Assembly: GCF_016909155.1 (NCBI RefSeq)
Contig: NZ_JAFBFG010000002.1
Coordinates: 1 to 64,000 of the forward strand
Length of the DNA stretch: 64,000 bases
Reading direction: 5' to 3'
Source of the DNA: Chryseomicrobium aureum
GTDB lineage: Bacteria; Bacillota; Bacilli; Bacillales_A; Planococcaceae
Position numbers and translations under genes: made by a program. The notes beneath the pieces are model-generated. The model was not told the DNA's origin. It did no database searches and saw only the letters and a list, made by a program, of their open reading frames with translations. Below, one piece after another: positions 24,010 to 34,938 of the stretch (its first letter is position 1; each line of letters opens with the position of its first letter).

Positions 24010-25629
24010 ATGACAGATGTGATCAAAACAGACGTACTGATTATCGGAGCAGGGCCAGCAGGGCTGATGGCAGCGAATGAGTTCCAGAAACGAAACGTGG
24101 ACTTTATCTGCTTAGAAAAACGCTCCGGTCCGACCCAATTATCCAAAGCACTCGGCATCCAAGCACGGTCTGTCGAGCTATTAGAATTTTTAGGGATCCA
24201 CGAACTCTTTTTACGAAGAGGCTACCCGGGACCAGGAATGAAAATGCACTTGGCAGGGAGAAATCCCTCTTACGTCGAGCTAAACCATATTAAGAGTCGC
24301 TATCCGTATCTTTTTATTTTGCCGCAAAATGAAATTGAAGAACTGTTTGTGGCGAATCTTGCGGCGCAAGATGCAGAAATTTATATGGAGCATGAAGTCG
24401 TCGACATCAAACAGAACGATGACGGTGTCTTTGTGACCGCCATTCACCATGGTGTTGAAAAACGTTATTTTGCGAAATATGCGTTAGCTTGTGATGGCGT
24501 CCGAAGCCAAGTACGTCACTACTTGGATTTTCCCTTTATTGGAGCGGATGAAGGATACACATTCTTCACTTCTGACGTCGAGATTCCAGGGCTGAATGAA
24601 ATTTTCATCAATATGCATTTGAATGATCGAGGTGCTGTGGCCTTATTCCCATACAAAGACGGTACGTATCGCGTTGTAGGGATGGACCGGGCTCGCCAAG
24701 GGAAGAATGCGCCAAAAGAAATGCCACTCGAAGCCTTGCAAGAAAGTCTCGATCGCATTCTCGATGTTCCCTATCGTGTCGAAGTCCCACAGTGGATCCG
24801 TACATTTGAGACAGCTCACCGTCAAGTACCCGATTACCGTGTTGGCAACGTGTTTTTCCTAGGCGATGCTGCGCATGTCAACAATCCACTTGGTGGTCAA
24901 GGGATGAATCTAGGGCTTGAAGACGCTTCAAATATTTGTTGGAAGATGGATCTCGTATTGAAGGGGTATGCAAAAGATTCCTTCTTAGCGAGTTACAATG
25001 AAGAACGTTATCCGATTGCAAAAGAAGTTATTCGGGATACAACACTTGAATTGAAAGCCATTGAACAGACTGGGGTCATCGGAAAGCTTCGGAACTGGGC
25101 AGGAAAAGCCGTACTCAGTCAAAATTGGGTACAGCCACTCGTGGCAAACTACTACTCGCATATTCATCATGAATACCATAAAGTGAAGCGTAACAAAGAG
25201 TTTAGAGATAAACGATTGTCACGCAAGGCCATACAAGCTGGACAGCGTGTGCCTGACCAAAAATTGTTCTTTGAAGGCAAATCAACGGCGCGATTGTATC
25301 CGTTCGTACAAAAACATGAATTTGTTTGCCTGATTTACATTGACTGCTATGAACGCGAGCTGATTGACTATGCGCAAACATTCAAGAAACTGGTAGAGTC
25401 TGTGTATCCAGGAATGATGAAAGTGTTTGTCGTCGCTCGTGGCGGTACGCTCCATTTAGAAGAAGAGGCTTTGCCAATCATTTATGATGTCCACCGCCAT
25501 CTAGATCTTGGTATTGGTATGGAAAAAGGAAGTACACTCATCTTACGCCCAGATGGACATGTCTTGTTCCATGACCTTTCAATGGATGCACAAGTGATGA
25601 TTGATAAATTAGGTGCTTATTTTCAATAG
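24010..25629 (+). CDS. FAD-dependent aromatic monooxygenase-like protein
   Basis: 539 residues of the class A flavoprotein hydroxylase type (PF01494). The FAD dinucleotide-binding motif is VLIIGAGPAGLMAANEF (residues 9-25), the DG motif is ALACDGVRSQVR, and the second FAD motif is VFFLGDAAHVNNPLGGQGMN. The last ~140 residues form the thioredoxin-like domain of phenol/2,4-dichlorophenol hydroxylases (TfdB/PheA type). The CxxC is absent. It uses NAD(P)H and O2 to hydroxylate an aromatic ring; the substrate is unknown. It stands alone between an inverted repeat and a terminator. Confidence 0.88.
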   Translation: MTDVIKTDVLIIGAGPAGLMAANEFQKRNVDFICLEKRSGPTQLSKALGIQARSVELLEFLGIHELFLRRGYPGPGMKMHLAGRNPSYVELNHIKSRYPYLFILPQNEIEELFVANLAAQDAEIYMEHEVVDIKQNDDGVFVTAIHHGVEKRYFAKYALACDGVRSQVRHYLDFPFIGADEGYTFFTSDVEIPGLNEIFINMHLNDRGAVALFPYKDGTYRVVGMDRARQGKNAPKEMPLEALQESLDRILDVPYRVEVPQWIRTFETAHRQVPDYRVGNVFFLGDAAHVNNPLGGQGMNLGLEDASNICWKMDLVLKGYAKDSFLASYNEERYPIAKEVIRDTTLELKAIEQTGVIGKLRNWAGKAVLSQNWVQPLVANYYSHIHHEYHKVKRNKEFRDKRLSRKAIQAGQRVPDQKLFFEGKSTARLYPFVQKHEFVCLIYIDCYERELIDYAQTFKKLVESVYPGMMKVFVVARGGTLHLEEEALPIIYDVHRHLDLGIGMEKGSTLILRPDGHVLFHDLSMDAQVMIDKLGAYFQ

Positions 25630-25660
25630 TGAGACAACCCCAGGGGTTGTCTCACTTTTT
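25630..25660 (+). terminator. Terminator of the monooxygenase gene
   Basis: The strong stem GTGAGACAACCCC / GGGGTTGTCTCAC is followed by TTTTT, starting one base after the stop codon. Confidence 0.88.
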
Positions 25661-25676
25661 AAGTTATCTTTGGTTT

Positions 25677-25700
25677 TGAGATAACCCAGGGATTGTCTCA
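25677..25700 (+). repeat. Degenerate second copy of the terminator hairpin
   Basis: TGAGATAACCCAGGGATTGT, ending in CTCA, is an imperfect copy of the terminator 46 bases upstream, with an imperfect stem and no T run. It looks like a local duplication. Confidence 0.5.
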
Positions 25701-25798
25701 AAACAAATTTTGTCAGTTCTTGTTGTACAATCTTTGTCAAATCTGTGATAATACATAGTATAAAGTTTTTTACGAAGGAGGAATGACCTATCCAACCA

Positions 25799-27694
25799 TT
25801 GATCCATCACGCACGAGGGGCATTCCTTTTTGGTCTTTTGCTTGTAGCTGTAGTTATAGGTAAAACACTACTGGGCATTCCAGATTCGAATACAGAGGCA
25901 CCCATATATTTGGTTGTCTATATCATTTTGACAGTCACAAGCTCCTTTATTGCTTTAATGATAGCTGTACAGGCATGGTTGTATACGCGTATTGGTGATT
26001 CCTACAACAATATAATTTTAGCTGGAATTTTCTTGGCAATCGGCCTCTTCGATCTGTTTCATCTACTGACGTTCCCTGGAATGCCAGCATCCTTTTTTAC
26101 AACTCCTGAGATGTCCAGAGATTTTTGGTTTATTGCTCGAGTCACCGAGCTAGGTATGCTGTTGCTCTTGATTCTGCAACGACGACAACCGATTCAACTG
26201 CAAAACTTTAAAGGAGCAAGTATTCTTGTCACGATTTTCTATATTGTGTCAGTTGTTAGTCTCATTTTCGTACTTCAAGCTGTCTTGCCTGAACAGGTGG
26301 AGACACGTTACTACATCCGCATTGGACTGTTTCTTTTAGCTGTCGGTCATATTGGTGTAGTACTATGGTTGAAGTTTGGACGAAAAGAACTCAAATTGAC
26401 GACATTTGAGAATTCGTTCATCTTACCGATTGCCATCTACTATATGTTTTTCTATCTTGTACTCTTATCGGGAGCGCCCGGTCACATTACCTATATCGGG
26501 GCACATCTTATGAAAATGGGAGCGCTTGTCTATCTATTTATCTTGCTGTATATCCAGTTTGGTGAAAAACCGTACCGCGAGATTGAACAATTATCTGAGA
26601 CTTACGAGCGCTTTTTGAATACCGTTGGTGAAGGGATTTTCGGAGTCGACTTGCAAGGGAGACTGACATTCATCAATGACGCAGCTTCGAAAATGCTTGG
26701 ATTCCGAAGAGATGAATTGGTTGGTCGATTGATTCATCCTATTATCCATCACACCAAAAAGAATGGTAGACCTCATTATATGGAAGACAGTCCTATCTAT
26801 CTCTCTCTAGAAACTGCAGAATACTCCTTTGTGGCGGAAGATCAGTTTTGGCGCAAAGATGGTAAATCGTTTCCCATTGAATACTTTGTTCAACCTGTCG
26901 TCGAACGCGGCGCAACGCAAGGGGTGCTCGTCACATTCAAAGACATTACAGAACCTCTGAAACTCCGAGCGCTTGAACGCGAACACCAAGCCGTTCAAGT
27001 TGAGATTGGTCTTGCCGCAAAAGTGCAACAAGATTTATTCGACGCCATGGAGCGCACTGCATTGCCACTCGACATGGGTGTTGTAAGTAAAGCATTTAAG
27101 GAATTGAACGGGGATTTTTACACAGTCATTCCGCACGGTGAAGAAATAGTGTTTGGGGTTGCAGATGTCTCAGGAAAAGGGATTCCAGCTGCCATTCAGA
27201 TGACGATGATGCAATTTGCGATGGAACTACGTGAGTCACCAGCAGCTGTGTTGTCTAAAATTAATTCATTTTCGCATACGTACATGGAGGCGAGTCGGTT
27301 TATCACCATGTTCAAAGGTTCCTACAATCAGCAGACCCGTGTTTTATGCTACGGATCTGCGGGTCACGAACCTGGAATTCTCTACAACTATAAAACAAAG
27401 ACTTATCGAGAATTAATGCCTACCGGTCCACTACTCGGTATTTTAGAAGATGCTACCTTTCAAGAAAAGCGATTGGAGCTTGAAGAAGGCGATATCCTCG
27501 TATTATTCACAGATGGCTTAACAGAACGAAAGAAAAATAAATCAGATGATGGGGAACATTTACGGCGAGCACTTGAAGAGGCAGACTTTTCACAGTCGGC
27601 AGCGGAACTTGCGAAAGTCATATTGAATCGAGTCAATGCTCTCGAACCACTGCCCGTGGAAGATGACCAAACCCTCTTCATCTTGAAAGTATAG
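25799..27694 (+). CDS. Membrane PAS-sensor PP2C phosphatase (RsbU/SpoIIE type)
   Basis: 631 residues. Residues about 1-260 hold seven or eight membrane helices with ALFDLFHLLTFPGM, the MASE3-type input domain. A PAS domain follows at about 270-390 (GIFGVDLQGRLTFINDA...GVLVTFKDIT). The rest is a SpoIIE-type PP2C phosphatase with GDFYTVI, FGVADVSGKGIPAAIQM and VLFTDGLTE...EDDQTLFIL (metal-binding Asp residues). It should sense a signal at the membrane and dephosphorylate an anti-anti-sigma factor or other phosphoserine protein. The start is doubtful: a TTG at 25799 is 17 bases from AAGGAGG. The histidine-kinase-like gene follows after nine bases. Confidence 0.85.
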   Translation: MIHHARGAFLFGLLLVAVVIGKTLLGIPDSNTEAPIYLVVYIILTVTSSFIALMIAVQAWLYTRIGDSYNNIILAGIFLAIGLFDLFHLLTFPGMPASFFTTPEMSRDFWFIARVTELGMLLLLILQRRQPIQLQNFKGASILVTIFYIVSVVSLIFVLQAVLPEQVETRYYIRIGLFLLAVGHIGVVLWLKFGRKELKLTTFENSFILPIAIYYMFFYLVLLSGAPGHITYIGAHLMKMGALVYLFILLYIQFGEKPYREIEQLSETYERFLNTVGEGIFGVDLQGRLTFINDAASKMLGFRRDELVGRLIHPIIHHTKKNGRPHYMEDSPIYLSLETAEYSFVAEDQFWRKDGKSFPIEYFVQPVVERGATQGVLVTFKDITEPLKLRALEREHQAVQVEIGLAAKVQQDLFDAMERTALPLDMGVVSKAFKELNGDFYTVIPHGEEIVFGVADVSGKGIPAAIQMTMMQFAMELRESPAAVLSKINSFSHTYMEASRFITMFKGSYNQQTRVLCYGSAGHEPGILYNYKTKTYRELMPTGPLLGILEDATFQEKRLELEEGDILVLFTDGLTERKKNKSDDGEHLRRALEEADFSQSAAELAKVILNRVNALEPLPVEDDQTLFILKV

Positions 27695-27703
27695 GAGGGT
27701 GTC

Positions 27704-28957
27704 ATGGAAGTCCTTTTTGCAGATGTCTTATTAAACTTTTTATTGATTCTTACACCCCTTTACTTTTTCCAGTTCATTATCTCGAACTATAATTCCATTG
27801 GTGCGCGTGTATTTTTAGGTGTCCTTCTTGGACTCGCCGCTATTCTCTGTATGCTCTTTCCGATGGTTTCAGGAGATGGGTTCTTATGGGACCTGAGGTG
27901 GGTGGCGCTCCTGATTTCGATTGTATACGGAGGAATTTTAAGTGGAGGCATCACAGCTACGCTGATCATTCTCTTCCGCTTCTCACTCGGAGGATTTCAA
28001 GGTGCATTGATTGTCGTAGGGGTAGCCGCAGCGTTAATCCTTGTATTTTTATTCGTACGTCGTGGATTTTTACGGCTCTCTTTCCAGCTCCGTATTTTGG
28101 CGAGTGGAGGACTAGGCATCATTGCTTGGGGGATGGCGATCGGTGGCATCGTCACACACTTTACACTGAACGGACAAGTTGCCGAGCTGCGAGAAATTGC
28201 GTTTCCGGTGTTTAGCAGCATGTTCATCCTTTATATTGTCTCGAGTGTATCGTTTATTTATTTCTCCGAAAATATGCGTCACTATACTACACTGAAAAAT
28301 GAGGCATTGACGACAGAGAAGGTGAACTACATTACTGAGGTGGGCGAGTTGCTTGGTAATCAATTAACGGGTCACATTGAGCAGGCGGAAAAACACTTGA
28401 GAGAGCTAAAAGGAAAATTCAGTTCCGCAGACAATGCGAAATTAGAAGCAATTGAAGTGGAGCTAGAACAATTGAATCAAGCACTGAATCACTACACCTC
28501 GGGACAAGATGCTTTGATGGGGACGGATAAAAAATCACTAAGCATACTTACTGAGGAAGTGGTAGACAGTCTGAGACCTTACGCGGAACAAAAAGGTGTG
28601 CGGATGACAGTGGATATCGATCTATTAGAAGAAGTAGAGGTTCAATATGTACAAGTGAAACAAGTACTGATCAATCTCGTCAAAAACGCACTAGATGCCA
28701 CTCCTAAAGGAGGACAAGTGACGCTCTCAGCGATGATCAAGCGTAACTGGCTGTACATCTATGTGGATGACAGTGGAATTGGGATTGCTCAAGATCAGCT
28801 TGTCGGACTGATGGATCTTACTTATGGATCGGGCAGTTCAATTGCAGGGCAGGGGCTTCGTGTGACGCAACAACTTGTCCGAGAGCTAGAAGGGACGTTC
28901 TCCATAACTAGTGAAGTTCAAAAAGGAACGACCATTACATTAAAATTTCCATTATAA
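27704..28957 (+). CDS. Histidine-kinase-like membrane sensor with degenerate phosphoacceptor site
   Basis: 417 residues. Residues about 5-190 hold five or six membrane helices of the 5TMR-LYT sensor type. A HATPase domain lies at about 280-417 with N-box VLINLVKNALDATP and G1 box VDDSGIGIA; the G2 box is degenerate (GQGLRVTQQL). The dimerisation helix reads EVGELLGNQLTGHIEQ where active kinases have the H-E-x-x-N-P pattern, so the usual His appears replaced by Glu. It may bind ATP without autophosphorylation, or phosphorylate serine, or rely on H in TGHIEQ. It is the operon partner of the SpoIIE-type phosphatase. Confidence 0.8.
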   Translation: MEVLFADVLLNFLLILTPLYFFQFIISNYNSIGARVFLGVLLGLAAILCMLFPMVSGDGFLWDLRWVALLISIVYGGILSGGITATLIILFRFSLGGFQGALIVVGVAAALILVFLFVRRGFLRLSFQLRILASGGLGIIAWGMAIGGIVTHFTLNGQVAELREIAFPVFSSMFILYIVSSVSFIYFSENMRHYTTLKNEALTTEKVNYITEVGELLGNQLTGHIEQAEKHLRELKGKFSSADNAKLEAIEVELEQLNQALNHYTSGQDALMGTDKKSLSILTEEVVDSLRPYAEQKGVRMTVDIDLLEEVEVQYVQVKQVLINLVKNALDATPKGGQVTLSAMIKRNWLYIYVDDSGIGIAQDQLVGLMDLTYGSGSSIAGQGLRVTQQLVRELEGTFSITSEVQKGTTITLKFPL

Positions 28958-28958
28958 A

Positions 28959-28997
28959 AAGCACGTGACCTCCGAAATGGAAGTCACGTGCTTCTTT
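28959..28997. terminator. Bidirectional terminator before katG
   Basis: The stem AAGCACGTGAC / GTCACGTGCTT (28959-28969 with 28983-28993) is followed by CTTTT and serves both converging genes. Confidence 0.85.
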
Positions 28998-29005
28998 TCA
29001 TTCAT

Positions 29006-31255
<2,250 letters not shown>

Positions 31256-31294
31256 TCAGATCGTGAAAAATGGTTTGCATTCGAATGACCCTAA

Positions 31295-31325
31295 GAGAAT
31301 CATTCTCACTTTATAATTATACTAA
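31295..31325 (-). promoter_or_regulatory. PerR-like operator with an adjacent Fur-like palindrome upstream of katG
   Basis: TTATAATTATACTAA (31311-31325) matches the PerR box TTATAATNATTATAA at 12 of 14 defined positions and overlaps a TATAAT -10 element on the katG strand. GAGAATCATTCTC (31295-31307) is a perfect 6-1-6 palindrome close to the Fur-type consensus. Both suggest peroxide or metal control. Confidence 0.65.
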
Positions 31326-31441
31326 ATAAGACTTCAGAAATGAAGCGAGAAGGTCGGAAATCGAGATTTATTTTTCTTCTCAACTAGTTTTCTCGAAATG
31401 GTATAATTAAACAACAAAGGCACCGATGAGCAGAAAGGCAG

Positions 31442-31939
31442 ATGGCGATGACACTTACAATCCGGCATATGAGAGAAGACGATGTGGAAAGTGTTCAAGA
31501 TGTGGCGAGAACCTCTTGGAACAGCACATATGAAGATATTATTCCCCTTGACGTTCAGGCAAACTTTTTGAAGATGGCGTATAACTCTGAGCAATTACAG
31601 CGTCGCCTAGAGCATTCGTTATTTTTAGTGGCGGAAGAAGGGGAGCGCATTGTCGGTTTTGCAAACTATTCGACCGTGAAAGAAGACGGGTCCGCCGAAC
31701 TCGCAGCGATCTATCTACACCCTCAGTATCAAGGGAAAGGAATAGGCTCGTCTCTACTAAAGCGTGGAATCGAAGAACTTTCGGGCGTGCGGTCCGTATG
31801 GATCAATGTAGAGAAAGAGAATTGGTCTGGACTTTCATTCTATGCAGCTAAAGGTTTTGAGGTAGTCCGCGAATTTGAAGAGGATTTTGATGGTCATGTA
31901 TTGAAGACTGTACGTATGGAATTAATCGTCGCTAAATAA
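31442..31939 (+). CDS. GNAT family N-acetyltransferase
   Basis: 165 residues. The acetyl-CoA loop is LHPQYQGKGIGSSLLKRGI (about residues 97-115), with the preceding AELAAIYL beta strand and a C-terminal ENWSGLSFYAAKGFEVV strand-helix. It transfers an acetyl group to an amine; the substrate is not predictable. The ATG at 31442 and one at 31448 are both possible. It stands alone and shares a terminator with cadA. Confidence 0.85.
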   Translation: MAMTLTIRHMREDDVESVQDVARTSWNSTYEDIIPLDVQANFLKMAYNSEQLQRRLEHSLFLVAEEGERIVGFANYSTVKEDGSAELAAIYLHPQYQGKGIGSSLLKRGIEELSGVRSVWINVEKENWSGLSFYAAKGFEVVREFEEDFDGHVLKTVRMELIVAK

Positions 31940-31949
31940 GGAGCATAAA

Positions 31950-31980
31950 AAGGCCCGAACCACAACTGGTTCGGGTCTTT
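31950..31980. terminator. Bidirectional terminator between GNAT gene and cadA
   Basis: The stem CCCGAACCA / TGGTTCGGG (31954-31962 with 31967-31975) has a short loop, with AAAAAGG on the left and TCTTT on the right. Confidence 0.8.
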
Positions 31981-31984
31981 GTAC

Positions 31985-34096
31985 TTATTCCTTCACGCGT
32001 AACAGACGCATGGAGTTCAGTACGACTAGTACAGTTGAACCCACGTCTGCCAACACGGCCATCCAGAGTGTTAACCAGCCTGGGATGATCAACAACAAGG
32101 CGAGCACTTTGATAGCAAGGGCAAATCCGATATTTTGTTTGATAACTGCAAGAGTTTTGCGACTGAGTCCCATCGTATAAGGGAGCTTCGTCAAATCATC
32201 TGCAAGTAGAGCGATGTCTGCGGTTTCAAGGGCTGTGTCTGTTCCAGCGCCCCCCATGGCAATTCCAACGGTCGCACTGGCAAGAGCGGGTGCATCATTC
32301 ACGCCATCACCGACCATTGCGACAGAACCATGTTTCGCTTGAAGCTCGCGAATTTTTTCAAGCTTTTGCTCGGGTAGTAAGCTTGCTTCAACAGCATCAA
32401 GTCCTAGTTTTTGATTGATTGCATTAGCAGTGATCGCATTGTCTCCAGTCAACATGACAAGCTTTTCAATACCAATTTCTTTCAAGCGTTCAATGACTGA
32501 TGGGCTGACACTCCGGAGTGGGTCGGCTACAGCTACTAGACCAAGTAGTTGTGAATCGTCTCCGAGAACCATCACCGTTTTTCCGTTTTGTTGTAAGTTT
32601 CCTATAGTCCATTCGAGTTCAGGTGTAAACTCTTTGTGGTCTATAAATAATTCTGGACTTCCGATTTGAACGAGTTGCCCTTCAATCATACCTTGGGCAC
32701 CTTTTCCTGTTAGAGAACGAAATTCGGATACCTGAACTGCAGGAATTCCTTGAGATTCCCCGTACCGTACAATCGCAGAAGCTAGTGGATGCTGCGAAAA
32801 CTGTTCGATTCCAGCCGCAAGTGCAATGACTTGCTCAGATGTATACGAGTGAAAAGGAATAATGTCTGTCACGGCAGGGCGCCCTTCCGATAAAGTGCCT
32901 GTCTTATCAAATGCGATAGCACGAATACGCCCGAGCTCTTCTAAATAGACGCCACCTTTAATCAATACACCGTTCTTTGCAGCATTGCCAATAGCTGTGA
33001 CGATTGCAACGGGAGTAGAAACGACAAGTGCACAAGGACATCCTACGACTAAAACTGTTAGCCCTCGATAAATCCATTCCGACCAATCTCCTGAAAATGC
33101 AAGAGGAGGGAGGACGGCAACAAAGAGCGCGATCAGTACTATTGCGGGTGTATAATATGCAGCGAAGCGATCGACAAACTGTTGGGAAGGTGCTTTTGCA
33201 GCTTGTGCTTCTTCTACGAGATGAATAATCTTAGCAATTGTTGTATCTTCGACGCGTTTTGTTACGGTTACTTCTAAGAATCCTTCTTCATTTAAAGAGC
33301 CTGCAAAGACTTCATCGCCAACTTGTTTGAACTTCGGCATAGATTCCCCAGTAATGGCCGCTTCATTGATAGCAGATTCACCAGACGCTACAATTCCGTC
33401 CATCGCAATTTTCTGACCAGGCTTCACAAGCAGAGTATCCCCAATTTGAATGTCGTTTACATCTAAAGTGAGCAGTTGATCCTTGCGTCGTATGATTGCT
33501 TCGCTTGGTGCAATGTCCATCAGACTGCGTATGGACTGACGAGCTCTATCCATCGAATATCCTTCTAGTGCTTCACTAAAAGCAAAAAGTAATACGACAA
33601 CGGCACCTTCTTGCCATTCACCAATGAGGGCTGCCCCAATGATGGCAATCGTCATCAATGTCTTCATATCAAACTCAAAGCGTACGAGATTTGAAAAGCC
33701 TATACGGAACAAAGATAGCCCGCCAACCACAATTGCAGTGATGTAGAGTCCGATTGCTGTCCAGTCCGGTGCTGGCGTTCCGTAGTCTACAAAAAGAGCA
33801 GCTAGTAAAAAGAACAATGAAAAAACTGTGGCTCGGTTTTCAGATGAAGCCCAAAAAGAACGTTTCTCACGTTGTACAGGTCGTTTAGAGTCCTCATACA
33901 CTCGGATTCCGTCAAAAGCACCTGCTTTTTCAAGCTGCTCAATCGTGACATCTCCAGTGATTGTGAGTTTGGAAGCACCAAAATTTAATTGGAGGTCTTT
34001 AACAGTCTCGATTTCTTTGATATTTTTTTCGAATTTAGCCGCGCAGTTTGTACACGACAAGCCTTCTAATCGGTAGATATGAGGTTGTGTAGGCAT
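31985..34096 (-). CDS. cadA: Cadmium/zinc/lead-exporting P1B-type ATPase
   Basis: 703 residues from the ATG at 34096 (AAAGGAAGTG); an ATG at 34120 has no Shine-Dalgarno. N-terminal metal-binding HMA domain with GLSCTNCAAKFE, then membrane helices. Further motifs are the TGES phosphatase loop, the CPC metal site in VVGCPCALVVSTPVAIV, the phosphorylation motif DKTGTLSEG, and GDGVND near the end. It uses ATP to pump Cd2+, Zn2+ or Pb2+ out of the cell. It lies downstream of cadC in the same orientation and has its own promoter between two operators. Confidence 0.93.
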   Translation of the reverse strand: MPTQPHIYRLEGLSCTNCAAKFEKNIKEIETVKDLQLNFGASKLTITGDVTIEQLEKAGAFDGIRVYEDSKRPVQREKRSFWASSENRATVFSLFFLLAALFVDYGTPAPDWTAIGLYITAIVVGGLSLFRIGFSNLVRFEFDMKTLMTIAIIGAALIGEWQEGAVVVLLFAFSEALEGYSMDRARQSIRSLMDIAPSEAIIRRKDQLLTLDVNDIQIGDTLLVKPGQKIAMDGIVASGESAINEAAITGESMPKFKQVGDEVFAGSLNEEGFLEVTVTKRVEDTTIAKIIHLVEEAQAAKAPSQQFVDRFAAYYTPAIVLIALFVAVLPPLAFSGDWSEWIYRGLTVLVVGCPCALVVSTPVAIVTAIGNAAKNGVLIKGGVYLEELGRIRAIAFDKTGTLSEGRPAVTDIIPFHSYTSEQVIALAAGIEQFSQHPLASAIVRYGESQGIPAVQVSEFRSLTGKGAQGMIEGQLVQIGSPELFIDHKEFTPELEWTIGNLQQNGKTVMVLGDDSQLLGLVAVADPLRSVSPSVIERLKEIGIEKLVMLTGDNAITANAINQKLGLDAVEASLLPEQKLEKIRELQAKHGSVAMVGDGVNDAPALASATVGIAMGGAGTDTALETADIALLADDLTKLPYTMGLSRKTLAVIKQNIGFALAIKVLALLLIIPGWLTLWMAVLADVGSTVLVVLNSMRLLRVKE

Positions 34097-34114
34097 GTCA
34101 TTCACTTCCTTTAC

Positions 34115-34193
34115 ATTCAAATGAACGTTTGATTGATTTTAGTATATGCTCGTTACTAGGATGTGTCAATGATATTCAAATAAACATTTGAAT
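34115..34193 (-). promoter_or_regulatory. cadA promoter flanked by two CadC-type operators
   Basis: TTGACA (34164-34169) and TATACT (34141-34146) are 17 bases apart on the minus strand. ATTCAAAT-aaac-ATTTGAAT (34174-34193) is a perfect CadC/ArsR-type box just upstream of -35. ATTCAAATgaacGTTTGATT (34115-34134) is a weaker box just past the start site. Repression released by Cd2+/Zn2+/Pb2+ is expected. Confidence 0.85.
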
Positions 34194-34230
34194 GAAAAAA
34201 TCTCTAGTTCATTGCGAACTAGAGATGAAA

Positions 34231-34596
34231 TTATTCATTATGATGTTCGATTGCGATTTTTACTAAATCGGTGATGTGGTGGTCTTTTACCGAATAATAG
34301 ACAAGCTTGCCTTGTTTACGGTTTTTTGCAATCCCCATTGTACGTAGCAAGCGCAGGTGATGCGAAGCTGTTGCGGTTGACGTACCAATAATGGCTGCTA
34401 CATCACAAACACATAGTTCATCTTCTTGTGTCAAAGCATAGATGATCTTCATCCGTGTGGCATCTGACAAAGCTTTAAATATAGTTTCGACACCCTCTAC
34501 TTGGTGGATGAGTGGTGTGACACGTTCGACTACTTCAGGGTGCGTACATTCCACTTCGCAGCTATCAGACGTTTGTTTCTTTACGTGTTGCGTCAT
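34231..34596 (-). CDS. cadC: CadC, ArsR-family metal-sensing repressor
   Basis: 121 residues. Winged-helix ArsR domain with ELCVCDVAAIIGTSTATASHH: C62 and C64 in this motif, plus C13 and C17 at the N-terminus, are the thiolate ligands for Cd2+/Pb2+ in CadC. The C-terminal end (KDHHITDLVKIAIEHH) resembles the alpha-5 zinc site. It should repress cadA and let go of the DNA when the metal binds. The gene precedes cadA, with the operators between them. Confidence 0.92.
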   Translation of the reverse strand: MTQHVKKQTSDSCEVECTHPEVVERVTPLIHQVEGVETIFKALSDATRMKIIYALTQEDELCVCDVAAIIGTSTATASHHLRLLRTMGIAKNRKQGKLVYYSVKDHHITDLVKIAIEHHNE

Positions 34597-34715
34597 TTTA
34601 AATCGCTTCCTTTAAACTAGGGTGCTTTTAGTATAGCAAACCTATTTATTCCAAACATCTTCATAGCTTGGCATTTTTCATACAATTAGTGTAGCACGTT
34701 TACGATGCCTTATAC

Positions 34716-34938
34716 AAAAAGAGGCAGGGACATAACTCAGTTAATTCCACAAATGAAGTTAAAGATAACAAAATGAAAAGTGTGTAGGAGTGACTCCAGC
34801 GGGATTATAAGCGGAAGCTGAGACCGAGGCTCAGCCCGCGCCCGCGGAACGCTTCCCCTACACCCAATAGAACATACAAAAAGGGAGTTTCTCATGACGA
34901 AAAACTCCCTTTGCTGGGTTTTGTCACAGCCTCTTTTA
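34716..34938. repeat. Bacillales-type intergenic hairpin repeat (about 220 bp)
   Basis: The ends AAAAAGAGGCAGGGACATAA and TTTTGTCACAGCCTCTTTTA form an imperfect outer stem. Inside lie a GC-rich, self-complementary section (34834-34855) and a stem AAGGGAGTTTCTC/AAAACTCCCTT. Similar elements with GAGGC-GGGACATAAC ends are scattered in Bacillales genomes. The right end overlaps the stop codon of the next gene and probably works as its terminator. It fills the gap between cadC and the HlyC-type gene. Confidence 0.65.
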
